The notes under the pieces are model-generated. The model worked only from the letters and a program-made list of their open reading frames with translations, ran no database searches and had not been told where the DNA came from. Below, piece after piece: positions 35,384-44,441 of a stretch of 64,000 bases of DNA. Origin of the DNA: Phymatolithon calcareum (lineage: Eukaryota; Rhodophyta; Florideophyceae; Hapalidiales); contig OZ345369.1 of assembly GCA_977006965.1 (NCBI GenBank), forward strand, positions 310,001-374,000. Reading direction: 5' to 3'. Both the position numbers and the translations under genes were made by a program. Position 1 is the stretch's first letter, and each line of letters starts with the position of its first letter.

Positions 35384-36685
35384 TTGAACAAGTACTACCC
35401 ATCGACGTGGCTAAGGTATGTCACCGCATCCCATCTCTGTCATGAAGACCGCGGCAGGGAAATGCCCGATCCTAGCCTGCGTTCGTGGAAAAGATGCCCT
35501 GCCTGGCATCGGCTCTCACACTTAAAAGCTCACCTGCGGAAGAAGCTGGAAAATGAGACAAGAAGAAGCTCTGAAAGCGAAGGTGTGTTCGGCAACATGG
35601 AAGGGCACTCTTGCAACCCATCGGAAAGCCTGGCCGCCGCCGCGATTCGTCGTGGCGAATGGCGCGACCTCGAAAATAAATCGTTGAATCTGTCCATGTT
35701 CGAAGCCACCGACTATGCCTTTCCACCACAAGATAACCGCCCCTATCACGCGCGAAACTCAATTCGAATCGACCACAATCCCACCGTTGATGATTACTGG
35801 CCACAATTCGAAGCGGCGTTCAAGAAGCTGAAAGAACTCGGCGGAGGGACAGTTTTTGTTGGCCCAGGAACTTTTACACATTCGAAGCAAATCGAAATCC
35901 CGTCATACTGCTGCCTGCAAGGTGCAGGCATGGAGCGAACCGTTATTAAAGTTGCAGACTACTCACCTCCGTTTCCGAGGAGCGGTGCAATACGAACGCA
36001 CCATTCGGAGCGTGTCAGCATTTTCGACTTGACTCAAGACGGAAACCGCGAAAGACAGCATTTGCGGAATGACAAGGAATCATATGGGCGTTACGGCATT
36101 TACACGCATCTGTCCAACTTTGTGTGGATGCGTGGCGTCAAGGTGCGAAACAATTACAAGTATGCATTTGACCCTCACGGCTCCAACGACCACTGGAGTT
36201 ATTATCTTGTAATTGAAGACTGCATTTCGGAGTACAACGGACTGGACGGCTTCACGATTGATCAGTACTTCTATGTGTCTGTTTTGAGGAACACCGGCAG
36301 GTTTAATGAACGGCATGGCGTAAATGTGATCAGCGGCTCTAGATTCGTGCTTGTAAAAGGGTGTCTCTTTCATGACAATGGGGCTCAAAGCGGGAAGGGG
36401 TTCGGGATGGTGGCGCAAAATAATGCGACGGATGGAAAATTCGATACGAATAGCTGCCTTTTTCTGGAGAACCAAGTCAAAGATTGCAGAAGGGGTGCGG
36501 TTTGTCTGCGGGACGTTTGGAATATCAGGGTGGAGCGAAATATGTTTGAACATCGCAAGTGCCTTGATGATTTTGTTGTGTACGAGTTGAACGAGACAAA
36601 GAGGGTGCGCATCAAGGGCAACACACTTCTTGGACAGGCTAGGCGCGAATTCAAGGTGATCAATGATGCAGAGTTTGAAAACTGA
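35384..36685 (+). CDS. Right-handed parallel beta-helix protein, mannuronan C5-epimerase-like
   Basis: The 433-residue frame has no intron. The first 110 residues are basic and unlike a known domain, with no clear signal peptide; an internal Met such as that in FGNMEGHSC could be the real start. From about residue 140 it reads as a pectate-lyase-type solenoid. PQFEAAFKKLKELGGGTVFV and IPSYCCLQGAGMERTVIKVA are the usual first coils (plan: residue set, then 'cover' strand). YAFDPHG at residues 260-266 matches the YGFDPHE catalytic motif of alginate/mannuronan C5-epimerases (Tyr, Asp, His kept; the last Glu is Gly). It is followed by GLDGFTIDQY and RHGVNVISGSRFVLVKGC, also in family order. The likely role is epimerising or eliminating uronates or sulfated galactans of wall polysaccharide; substrate unknown. 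Confidence 0.75.
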   Translation: MNKYYPSTWLRYVTASHLCHEDRGREMPDPSLRSWKRCPAWHRLSHLKAHLRKKLENETRRSSESEGVFGNMEGHSCNPSESLAAAAIRRGEWRDLENKSLNLSMFEATDYAFPPQDNRPYHARNSIRIDHNPTVDDYWPQFEAAFKKLKELGGGTVFVGPGTFTHSKQIEIPSYCCLQGAGMERTVIKVADYSPPFPRSGAIRTHHSERVSIFDLTQDGNRERQHLRNDKESYGRYGIYTHLSNFVWMRGVKVRNNYKYAFDPHGSNDHWSYYLVIEDCISEYNGLDGFTIDQYFYVSVLRNTGRFNERHGVNVISGSRFVLVKGCLFHDNGAQSGKGFGMVAQNNATDGKFDTNSCLFLENQVKDCRRGAVCLRDVWNIRVERNMFEHRKCLDDFVVYELNETKRVRIKGNTLLGQARREFKVINDAEFEN

Positions 36686-37908
36686 GGCTAGTTGGTTTGA
36701 ACTAGAAGTATGCATTATGAACGCGATGAGCAATTGCGAAGAGATAAAGAACTTATTAAGGCGTGCTAAGCTCGCACCGCCTTGATGTGCAAAACGCTCT
36801 CGTTCCATCTTTGCAAAGACTGTTTTTTGTGAAAATGCTGCTGGAAGGCACAACGGTACGAAGATCATAGGAAGTGCCATTTTTTCTACCGTCTGGAGCA
36901 ACAAAAATGCTTGGTGGAATGAGAAAGTGTCACTTTGGCAAGAAGACGGATGTACGGAGCAACGGTATATATTAAGAGCTTAGAACGGGAATTTCGTACT
37001 CTTGGGCTGCTTTGCCGAATGTTGTGAACGAAGGCGATGATAGCTTGTGCATATTGGGGTATTGCCGAATTTTTGTGAGGTTGGAGTGAATACTACGTCG
37101 AGGATCATGCGTTGGATTGTGATTGACAGAAAGAGAACGACTCAGTACTGCCCCTCTCGCAGTTACCGTTTGGGCATATTGCTCTAGCGCTATGCAGCGC
37201 GGCAGTTAGTGCAAAGAATTGAAACATGTTCAAGGCGGGTGGAATTACAATTGTTTGTTTGAAGCTATTAGGGCCAGCACTCGCGAATCTCAGAAAAATC
37301 CATCCCTTTTCTTTTCCTCTTCCATGTTCACGTTGTGTTTGAACAAGGGAGATTTCGCTATCTGAGTTGAAGGCATATCTCCGCACCCTTGCGGACGAGC
37401 TCGATGGGCAACTCAGGGGTCCATGGTAATACCCCTATATATAGTTTTCTGGTAGATGGGCGCGACGCGTTCCTGTCATACAGAAGCGTCTCCGCTCAGT
37501 CAAGGATCGCAAAGCGAACGCTTGGCATTGTTGATCCGAAGTTCAAGGGCGAGCTCTTCGCTTGTTTGGGCATGGAAATCGAACTGCCATTCCAGGTGTC
37601 ACCTTGACTTACTTCATTCATGCCAGGAAACGCGGCACATCGGAGAGGTTTCGGGACCATAATTGGGATAGAGCTGACGCTGGCAGTGGCTTCTGGGCCT
37701 ATTCAGCGCGCTTCAAAGCCTGGCATTGCAGTTCTGCTCGTCCATTGGCGTCATTCAGCAGACGACCTCGCCCACAGCGGTAAAACCGGGGCAAATGAGA
37801 GATCACCAACCTCAACCCCCTCATCGAAGCATCCTAAAAGTTCAACATTGGCATCTTTGTCCGTACTCCAATCGTCATCACCGTTCGCCGCCCAATGCAA
37901 AGTTACAG
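36686..37908. other. Intergenic, no supported gene
   Basis: Frames at 37105-37386 (minus) and at 37389-37938 (plus, three overlapping phases) have no recognisable motif. The plus-strand stretch 37620-37919 is Ser/Thr-rich and could be a decayed fragment. Confidence 0.3.
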
Positions 37909-38343
37909 TCACCCAGTGACTTCCCCCGCGTCCGGTAACTTGAAATAGCTCTCCTTGTGAGCTCGATACAAGAGAAAGGTGTGCCCGAGCACTTGCGCGA
38001 CGTGCGCGCTCGTCAGAGCAGCAATTTCCTTCCCCAGCGCAGCCGCCTCCTTGCGTTTGCGCACGTTGGTACGCACTCGCACCAATTCGTCGTGCTTCAA
38101 TGCCTCGTCGACCGTTAGGGCCGCGGTTTCGGCGACAATGTCCGTGTCAAGCGTCACCGCGGCCAGGGTACCCATGGAAGCTCTTCTCCCCGCTTCAGAG
38201 CGTAGCGCACGCCGCTGCGCACCAGTCAGGCCCCCTGGAAGACGCAAGCTCATGCGCCCATGGCAGATTTGGGCGGTGTTTGATCGAATCGAACGCGATA
38301 TGGGGGTCCAAGAACATGTAAATGCGGGTAGTGATGGAGCCAT
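37909..38343 (-). CDS. CRM/YhbY-domain RNA-binding protein
   Basis: The 144-residue frame ends with a single CRM (YhbY-like) domain. GGLTGAQRRALRSEA is the first helix. The middle is ETAALTVDEALKHDELVRVR, where DEAL..HELVKV is the family core. KEIAALTSAHVAQVLGHTFLLYRAHK is the last helix and strand (family form ...vQviGkvivLYR). The residues before the domain are Ser/Thr/Arg-rich with few acids (MAPSLPAFTCSWTPISRSIR), as in plastid or mitochondrial transit peptides. In plants, CRM proteins bind organellar rRNA or group II introns; the bacterial homologue YhbY binds pre-50S ribosomes. The glycine loop before the core is less well conserved than usual, so RNA affinity may differ. A spliced upstream exon cannot be excluded. 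Confidence 0.7.
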   Translation of the reverse strand: MAPSLPAFTCSWTPISRSIRSNTAQICHGRMSLRLPGGLTGAQRRALRSEAGRRASMGTLAAVTLDTDIVAETAALTVDEALKHDELVRVRTNVRKRKEAAALGKEIAALTSAHVAQVLGHTFLLYRAHKESYFKLPDAGEVTG

Positions 38344-38628
38344 AAGTTACTCTCGAGCAGATGGGAAAGCAGTGCAGTGTGCTCGTCAGCGGAGTCGCCT
38401 GAGAATCACGCTGAATCGCCTGGATGAGCTCCAGCGGATATTCAAGAGCATCAACAGCAGCGATACTGTAGTCGCTTGATTAATCAACTGTACAGTGGTT
38501 GGGAGTTTCAGATTATTGTGGGCCCCTTTATGATATGAGTTAACTCATTGAGTCAGAGGCGATGAGCATCAACATTAGTGATGCTGATTACAGAATTTGA
38601 TAGAGAAACTTTTAGCTTTTGGGGGAGC

Positions 38629-38956
38629 AGAAGTTATGGTGGCAGGCGCGGTTACGACAGGCTATCGGATTAGCTGTCAAACGAGCTCGGTGCACTGATC
38701 ACCGAGGTGCAAAATGTGGCGCAATGAACACACAATGACGCCTCGCTACCAGGGGTCGTCTACGGCGAACAATACAGGAGTTCTGCAATTTAGATGGGAT
38801 ATCTGAGATCCTAAGTTTTTCCGCCCGCCCCTCTGGCGGTGCGTTTTCGTAAGCTACACAAAGGTAGGTAGCAACTGAGGAAGCCTTGCCCATATCTTCG
38901 GAAGTCTGTGGGGCTTTTAAATAAACTTTGCTCAAAAAAAAAGAAGTTATGGTGGC
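38629..38956 (+). mobile_element. 5'-truncated LINE/SINE insertion with 15-bp target duplication, copy 1
   Basis: AGAAGTTATGGTGGC at 38629-38643 is repeated exactly at 38942-38956. The 298 bp between end in a poly-A run (ending 38941). The last 80 bp (GGTAGCAACTGAGGAAGCC onward) match the 3' end of the copy at 39947-40167, so both belong to one retrotransposon family mobilised by target-primed reverse transcription. No intact frame remains. Confidence 0.8.
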
Positions 38957-39420
38957 TTTAAGTTTCGCACATTGGGCAGCTACTTTTGCCCATATCAGTC
39001 CCCAATTTTAGCGTTTCTCTTTCAAACTCATGAGCAGCATAGGGAGACTTTCTGATAATGTCAGAGAACTAGAAGTATTTCTCAATCGTGTTCGAACGCT
39101 AACCCTTCGACGTGTACCGTAAAACAAATTGAGGTAAAACGAAAGTTTTTTATCGCTGAGGGCAAAAAGATCCGAAAGTTACGAAACATTCCGCTTCTCC
39201 ATGTAGTGATTCACAACACAATGTCTTTGCAGGCTTTCTGTGCCTCCTGTTCTATAGCAGATGGCCCACAAGACTTGGAGCACAATTGGCACAGTACACG
39301 TGTTTAGATTTTTGAAATTTTGATTTGCTTCAGGTTGGACGTTTTGCCTCTTTCGATATTTCCCGCCAACGCGCACCAAGACGAAGGGATTCTAAGCTTT
39401 TTCGGCCAATTCTTTGGCTG
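38957..39420. other. No recognisable gene
   Basis: Short frames only. The interval separates two small insertions. Confidence 0.35.
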
Positions 39421-39763
39421 CAAGAGTGCAAAGCATTGGAAAAAATAATTGCTATTGTAATTATTTAAATTATTGTTCCAATAATTTATTCCTGAGTCTC
39501 GATTATTTATTGTATTTATTGAGATCGTCGTGGTTGCGACAATTATTGTATCGGACTCCTCATTTTTTCGATCCGGTTATTCTATCGCGACAGAAAGTAG
39601 CAAGAAGGATCTAATAATTCGAGGAATAACCAGTTATTTATACCTCACTGAACTTGAATACAATAATTTATTGCTTCTGCGTTCAACAATAAATTATTTA
39701 TTCTCGACACTTTTCGAGAAAAGAATAAAAATAAATAAATAATTCCAATGCTTTGCAAGAGTG
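39421..39763. mobile_element. hAT-like MITE, 327 bp, with 8-bp target duplication
   Basis: CAAGAGTG at 39421-39428 is repeated at 39756-39763. Between them lies an AT-rich element (39429-39755) with 13-bp perfect terminal inverted repeats CAAAGCATTGGAA / TTCCAATGCTTTG. An 8-bp target duplication and a CA...TG terminus are the hallmarks of hAT elements. It has no transposase and is therefore non-autonomous. The interior is made of AATAATT/ATTGTT-like motifs. Exact ends suggest recent insertion. Confidence 0.8.
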
Positions 39764-39946
39764 AGGTTGTGAACAGGATTGTAGACCGGAGGGAAAGCTG
39801 CCTCAAATAAGTTCAATGGACGCTGAGCAAAGCAACCTGGACGAAGGTAGAAGAGCAAAAACAGATTGCAGCAATGGACTTGATGCTATCAACAGAAGCT
39901 ATGACTGAAAGGATTAACGGAGGGACACCAAATTGATAGATAACAT

Positions 39947-40167
39947 GTTTGCACATGAACCAGCTGCGAAACCACAAGAACGCCTCATAGAAGGTAGGAC
40001 GATCTAGGTTCCAAACTTTCCCCACCGCCTATGGCAGGCGGTAGGTTTCAACGGTCTACACACTGGAAGGTAGCAACTGAGGAAGCCTTGCCCGTATATT
40101 CGTAAGACTGAGGCTTTTTGAAAGCCTCACAAATTAAACTTCAATTAAAAAAACGTTTGCACGTGAA
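39947..40167 (+). mobile_element. 5'-truncated LINE/SINE insertion, copy 2
   Basis: GTTTGCACATGAA (39947-39959) and GTTTGCACGTGAA (40155-40167) flank a 195-bp body that ends in an A-rich tail. Its 3' part (GGTAGCAACTGAGGAAGCC near 40067-40085) matches copy 1 at 38629-38956. A short inverted motif, AGGCTTT/AAAGCCT, sits just before the tail. The single mismatch in the target duplication suggests it is older than copy 1. Confidence 0.7.
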
Positions 40168-40800
40168 TTTCATAACGGTAATAAGGGAGCAGCAGCTGCC
40201 GCTTTCCTCGAAAATGGTGGGTCTTGGGCCCTGCAATTCTAATTACGATATTTCCGGCATTCCCCTACTCGTAATTTAGAGGATTTATTGAGAAGGTACC
40301 ATGTGCCCCAACTTGAGGAAAGTCGGCACCTTTCTAATCGTATTATACTAGCATCGAGCTTTGTCCGTTCTTATTCAGAATTGCACAGTATCAAGTCAAT
40401 GGCTCGCGCCACTTCATTCTCTTCGGTAGGGGTCCATGTGGGCTTCTTCAGGGTTCTGCTGAGCGTACCAATTGCCCATGCTCCTTGCCTACCCATTTCT
40501 TCAATCAGCTTCGTTGGGTTCCTAGGGAAGTGTCCTAAAAACCCTACTCGATATAGTAAGATTGAAGATATTACTGTAATGATGTGATTGAGTTACTACA
40601 AATAGTTAGAATTGGACCACGACAAGACCTCTTACTCGAGTATGCCAAGAGCAACACGTCTGGGACACTTGCACTGCTTTTGACGCAAGCAGCAGAGGCC
40701 ACGAATGCCGCAATATCGCCAGCCTGGTTAGCAGCATTCATTCATTTTGCTTTTTCCCCGAGTGGCGCTAGCAGCGAATTCAGGATCTAAGTTTCTTCCG
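40168..40800. other. Probable 3' flank of a minus-strand LINE fragment
   Basis: Two plus-strand frames (40288-40587, 40584-40790) are open but look like the reverse of element sequence. A stretch near 40270-40345 resembles the direct repeat at 8460-8575. No independent gene is supported. Confidence 0.25.
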
Positions 40801-41465
40801 TTATATCCCATCGTTAGCGAGTTTGCCTGCGGCTTTCACGTCTAGTCCAGGTATGTCACCAAAGATTGATTCTGGCGTTGGTCTGACGCACTGTAGCAGC
40901 ACGTGGCGGATCAGGCGCCGCTCGCCCATTCTAAGAATGTGTCCAAGCCAGCACTGTAAAATAACTGTAAAACTACATAAACAATGTCCACGGCCCCCGC
41001 AAGAAAAAGAAAGGCAAGGACAATTCACCGGTTGTAGAACAAGAAACATCCTCACGTGCAGTGCACTTTCGGAAGCTCGACTTGTGCGATGCTGGACGGA
41101 TATCTTCCATATGACCCAAAAAGACTGCATGTTGAGCCTTGAAAAACTACTGGTCGTACCAATCGATCACAGAGAGTCGTACCCCGTTTTCTGCTTGATC
41201 AACACAAGCTCTGAAATCGTAAAAGCCCAGGACTGTTGTGCCGTAAACAGTTACGGCTATCTCTAACCGCCTCGATTTTCCTCCTCCACGTATTCAGTGG
41301 AAAACGTTTATCCTGCATCCATGTTCCGCACATGAGGTGCCATATACGGTGCTCTGTTAGTTGGACGATTCCCAAAATCGAATCACTGCTACCCAGGATT
41401 TCGAATTTCCTGTTGACACCTAATCTGGGTGTGCTGCCATTACACTTTTCCGTTCGGCTTTGCAT
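40801..41465 (-). pseudogene. LINE reverse transcriptase C-terminal fragment
   Basis: On the minus strand, QCWLGHILRMGERRLIRHVL (about 41000-40940) matches the conserved RWLGHVLRMxxxRLPK block after the RT domain of many CR1/jockey/RTE-type LINEs. Upstream, GSSDSILGIVQLTEHRIWHL... (from about 41390) may be more of the same polyprotein. Frames change several times and stops occur. Confidence 0.5.
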
Positions 41466-42155
41466 GAGCGAACTGTAGTTTCTTTTCCCTACAAATAGTC
41501 CACTAGCTCATGTCCTGAATAAAGAGGCAAGGGAGTTACCTTGCATTCCTGTTTTCCATGCTCGACGGCCCGTACTGCATCACAGGGACGCCCGCAAAAT
41601 GGAGTAAGATTTAACAATACTGCCTTGTAGGGCACATGAGACTGATTGAAGAACGCGCCTGGGCGCTCTCTGCTAGAATCAATCACGGCGTTTCTTTTTG
41701 AACTGTTTCGCTTGAGCTTTCATCGAATGATCGACTTGCGGCGGACACGTTCAACCTGGCACTTTGGCAAATGTCTATGGACGTAACACATGCAGAAGAG
41801 TACAAAGGACCGGACAGAAGTATGGAATGATACTGACTATTTTAGAAGAGAGAAGCATCTCAGCAAAGCACTAATCAGGCAGAAAAGGTATGGTGTCAAA
41901 GAGGCAGTGCTTAAAGAGACAGTCCAAGTCTGGAAGAGTTCTGAGGAAGGAAACTTGGATAAACTCCCGCTAAGCAAGCCAAAATTTTTTCCAAGAGTGC
42001 TCCATATAAGAGAGAGACCCACAATTACGAGATACCTAAGCATGATCTTCACCAGAGCTCCATTGCTGAGATAGTCAGTACTTGGTGAGTACCTTGAACC
42101 TGTGCAGTGATGGAGCTTCTTTGGCCCCCACACATACTAGGGCAACAACGGTGAA
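41466..42155. other. Unrecognised frame beside an LTR-like repeat
   Basis: A charged, Lys-rich frame (41790-42074; WNDTDYFRREKHLSKALIRQ) looks protein-coding in composition but matches nothing I recognise. It ends 80 bp before the LTR-like repeat and may be a remnant of that or another element. Confidence 0.25.
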
Positions 42156-42266
42156 TGTTGAGACAATATGATAGGACGACTAGGCTAAAGATGTGTGTCC
42201 CTGATCAGGAACATGTGTGGACCTATGATGTAATGTATATGATGGATGTGTATCCTCAACAGTGAA
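42151..42266 (+). mobile_element. Solo LTR or TRIM, 106 bp, with 5-bp target duplication
   Basis: GTGAA at 42151-42155 is repeated at 42262-42266. Between them, 42156-42261 starts TGTTGA and ends TCAACA. It is the same length as, and highly similar to, 17878-17983. The TG...CA ends and a 5-bp duplication define an LTR. At only 106 bp it is in the size range of TRIM elements. No internal region or second LTR is adjacent, so it is best read as a solo LTR. Confidence 0.8.
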
Positions 42267-42777
42267 TCAAGAAAAACGGAATATAGGAGCAAAAAGATCA
42301 CTCGACCCCAGCACTGCGAGAGAAATTCAAGTCAAGGAGATATTATGCAAGTCGAGCACTAAGAGTTCAATCGAGCGAGAATCTGCCCTCTAGTCTAGCT
42401 GAGACTTTGGAAGGTTTTAAAAATAAGCCAACATGTGCCTCTTGCATATCACGAGAACTGAGCAGAAAATTTATCAATTGAAACAAAAACATATTCTTTT
42501 AATTGAGCACTCAGCGTGGTGCTTCTTGCGAACTCCTGCTACAGCTAGTAGATCTGAGCTCCACGTTGATCGAGCTGCACAAAGCGCTTATTTCTGCAGT
42601 AATCCCGCCGGAAATGGATGGCGCGATCCCGAACGTGCCCACCTGGGACTTGGCGAATCGAGAACTCGCCACGCTCGAAGTGCCAGACTCAACCCGGCCG
42701 TCATCGGATTTCGAAGATATCTTGCAAATTTAAGCGGATTTGATACAGGCCGGCTATAATAACCGGTCCGGTTACGC

Positions 42778-43059
42778 GTGCACCTGTGCGTCACAGGAAG
42801 GAGACTAGTCTTAGGAGTGTTAATGAGGGCTTTCAAACAAACATCTAAGCAGTTGCAAAAAAACAGGAAAGAGACAAGAGCAGAGGCAGGAATTTTTCTC
42901 CGCTCCAAGGCAGGGTTTTTTGAAATGGCAAGAGCTGTGCTCCGGCCTTACCATGGGAGAAGACCGTCACCTTCTGGTAGTTTGGTAGTACATGGATTCC
43001 GCCCTGAGTGGTGTGCCGCAATGACCAAAGAAGCCCGGAGAAAGGACAGGAGGAGATGA
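42778..43059 (+). other. Conserved open stretch within the left palindrome arm
   Basis: A basic frame (NRKETRAEAGIFLRSKAGFF...WCAAMTKEARRKDRR) is retained in both arms; the right-arm version reads on the minus strand at about 52680-52470. Retention without stops in a diverging repeat hints at past coding, but the family is unknown. In both arms it is preceded by DLANRELATLEVPDS-like sequence in another phase with stops between, so it is probably remains of an element protein. Confidence 0.25.
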
Positions 43060-43401
43060 AAGAAGGTAATGATATGACCAGCTACCGTGAGCATCCTAAA
43101 TGGTTTCCAACCCGGGTCATCCCTTTGAAGGACGGCGGTTGAAGATTGGCTGCGTAGAGATTTAGATTTTAAGCTCCCCGAAGCTCTAAACTTTGTACGG
43201 CTTAGAGCTGCTGTGACATCAATTACCACTCGTATCTGTTAAAGTCTACTGTAGCCGTAAGGATGGGGAGTTGGTATAGGACAACTCCGAAACCTGCATT
43301 CAAGAAGAAGAAGAAACAAAACATATTCTTTTAATTGAGCACTACGTTGCCCGAAAGTGTCTCACTTTTTTCAGCGTGCTTCTTGCGAACTCCTGCTACA
43401 G

Positions 43402-43752
43402 CTAATAGATCTGAGCCCCAGGGTGCCATGCAACCTTGTCCTGAGCCCAATGCTCAGCACCTTGTTCCCCTGCGAAGCACTCCAGAGCAACAAACTTGAA
43501 ACCCGATGCTAAACGGAAGAGTGCCACAACATGCGTTGCGGGTTCCCTTGAAGTGTATCGTCCCGGCGCAGCAAAGCTGAGAGCCGATGGTATACGGACT
43601 ACGTCCACAGCAACCGTTTCGGTTCCCTTGAAGTGGAGCACACCGTTGCAGCAGATTTGAGAGAGCGGGTTGTACGAGCCACATGAGCCTTCTGTAGTGG
43701 TTGCAATGAAGAGGATAAGAAGAGCTGGAATGAGTAGGAACGTTGTGCGCAT
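43402..43752 (-). pseudogene. Galaxin-like secreted Cys-rich repeat gene, left-arm copy
   Basis: A signal peptide (MRTTFLLIPALLILFIATTT) is followed by SCGSYNPLSQICCNGVLHFK. The cysteine-rich continuation lies in the next phase (GCCGRSPYTIGSQLCCAGTI then ACCGTLPFSIGFQVCCSGVL, to 43454). The di-cysteine repeat CCG-x-PY/F-x-xGxQxCCxG-x-x-H-KGT resembles galaxins, secreted Cys-rich matrix proteins. A single missing base at the GGGAACCGAAACGG position separates signal and repeats, and both arms share it. It lacks one repeat present in the right arm. A TATA box lies at 43846-43840. Confidence 0.6.
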
Positions 43753-43839
43753 CTTGTCTGAGTTTGGTGTGTCTCTGTGTGCTTTTAGTTTATCCGTGGG
43801 GTGTTGCAGTGTGATTCAGAAAGTGTTGCTTGTCCTTGC

Positions 43840-43846
43840 TTTTATA
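43840..43846 (-). promoter_or_regulatory. TATA box of the left-arm galaxin-like gene
   Basis: TATAAAA on the minus strand, about 90 bp before the start codon, is identical in setting to 51599-51605 in the right arm. Confidence 0.55.
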
Positions 43847-44441
43847 GCGAACTTGAAAACAATGAAGTGCACTATATGGTATTCACTGCCTGTTGTGGAA
43901 GCGAATCCATTTTCACCACAGAACGATCCGTACGGAATCGTAATATGGTAACTTTTTTCGAAACGCACGAATTGTTCCCACTAGAAGAACGTCAGCACCT
44001 TACTGTCACATAGATTATTTGTACTTCACTTCTCTGCTGGTAACAGAGAGCCACTCATTCCGTGTTCAGTAAAACTGCATCTATTGCTTTATCCACCTCT
44101 TGCTCCTCTTTCTCGTTCCAGCTTGGTTTGACCAGTATCATCTGAAGCACTCCAACCGCCCACACTCTCAATTCCCCATGTCCTATGAGTACTCAGTCTT
44201 CTCCGCCAGGATACTCTCCTTTAGGTTTCACGTAGTTGGCCCTTATATCAACACGATGAGGTAGTGCATGGCAACTAAAGTTGCCATGTTCTATCTACAA
44301 AATGAAAATGAAATTTGTCAACTGCACTAATTTCTCTCTGACGTACGTGGAACACCCACCGTAAGAAACTCTTCTTCGCACAGAATCCGCGCGAGACGAG
44401 CCCGAAAGGCAACCACCAGAACCACTCCGTCACCTGACAAT

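Noticed and set aside
36080-36904. 274-codon minus-strand frame
   Set aside because: It is antisense to the beta-helix gene, which has coherent motifs on the plus strand.
37979-38479. 166-codon plus-strand frame
   Set aside because: It overlaps the CRM-domain gene on the opposite strand, and only the minus strand shows a recognisable fold.
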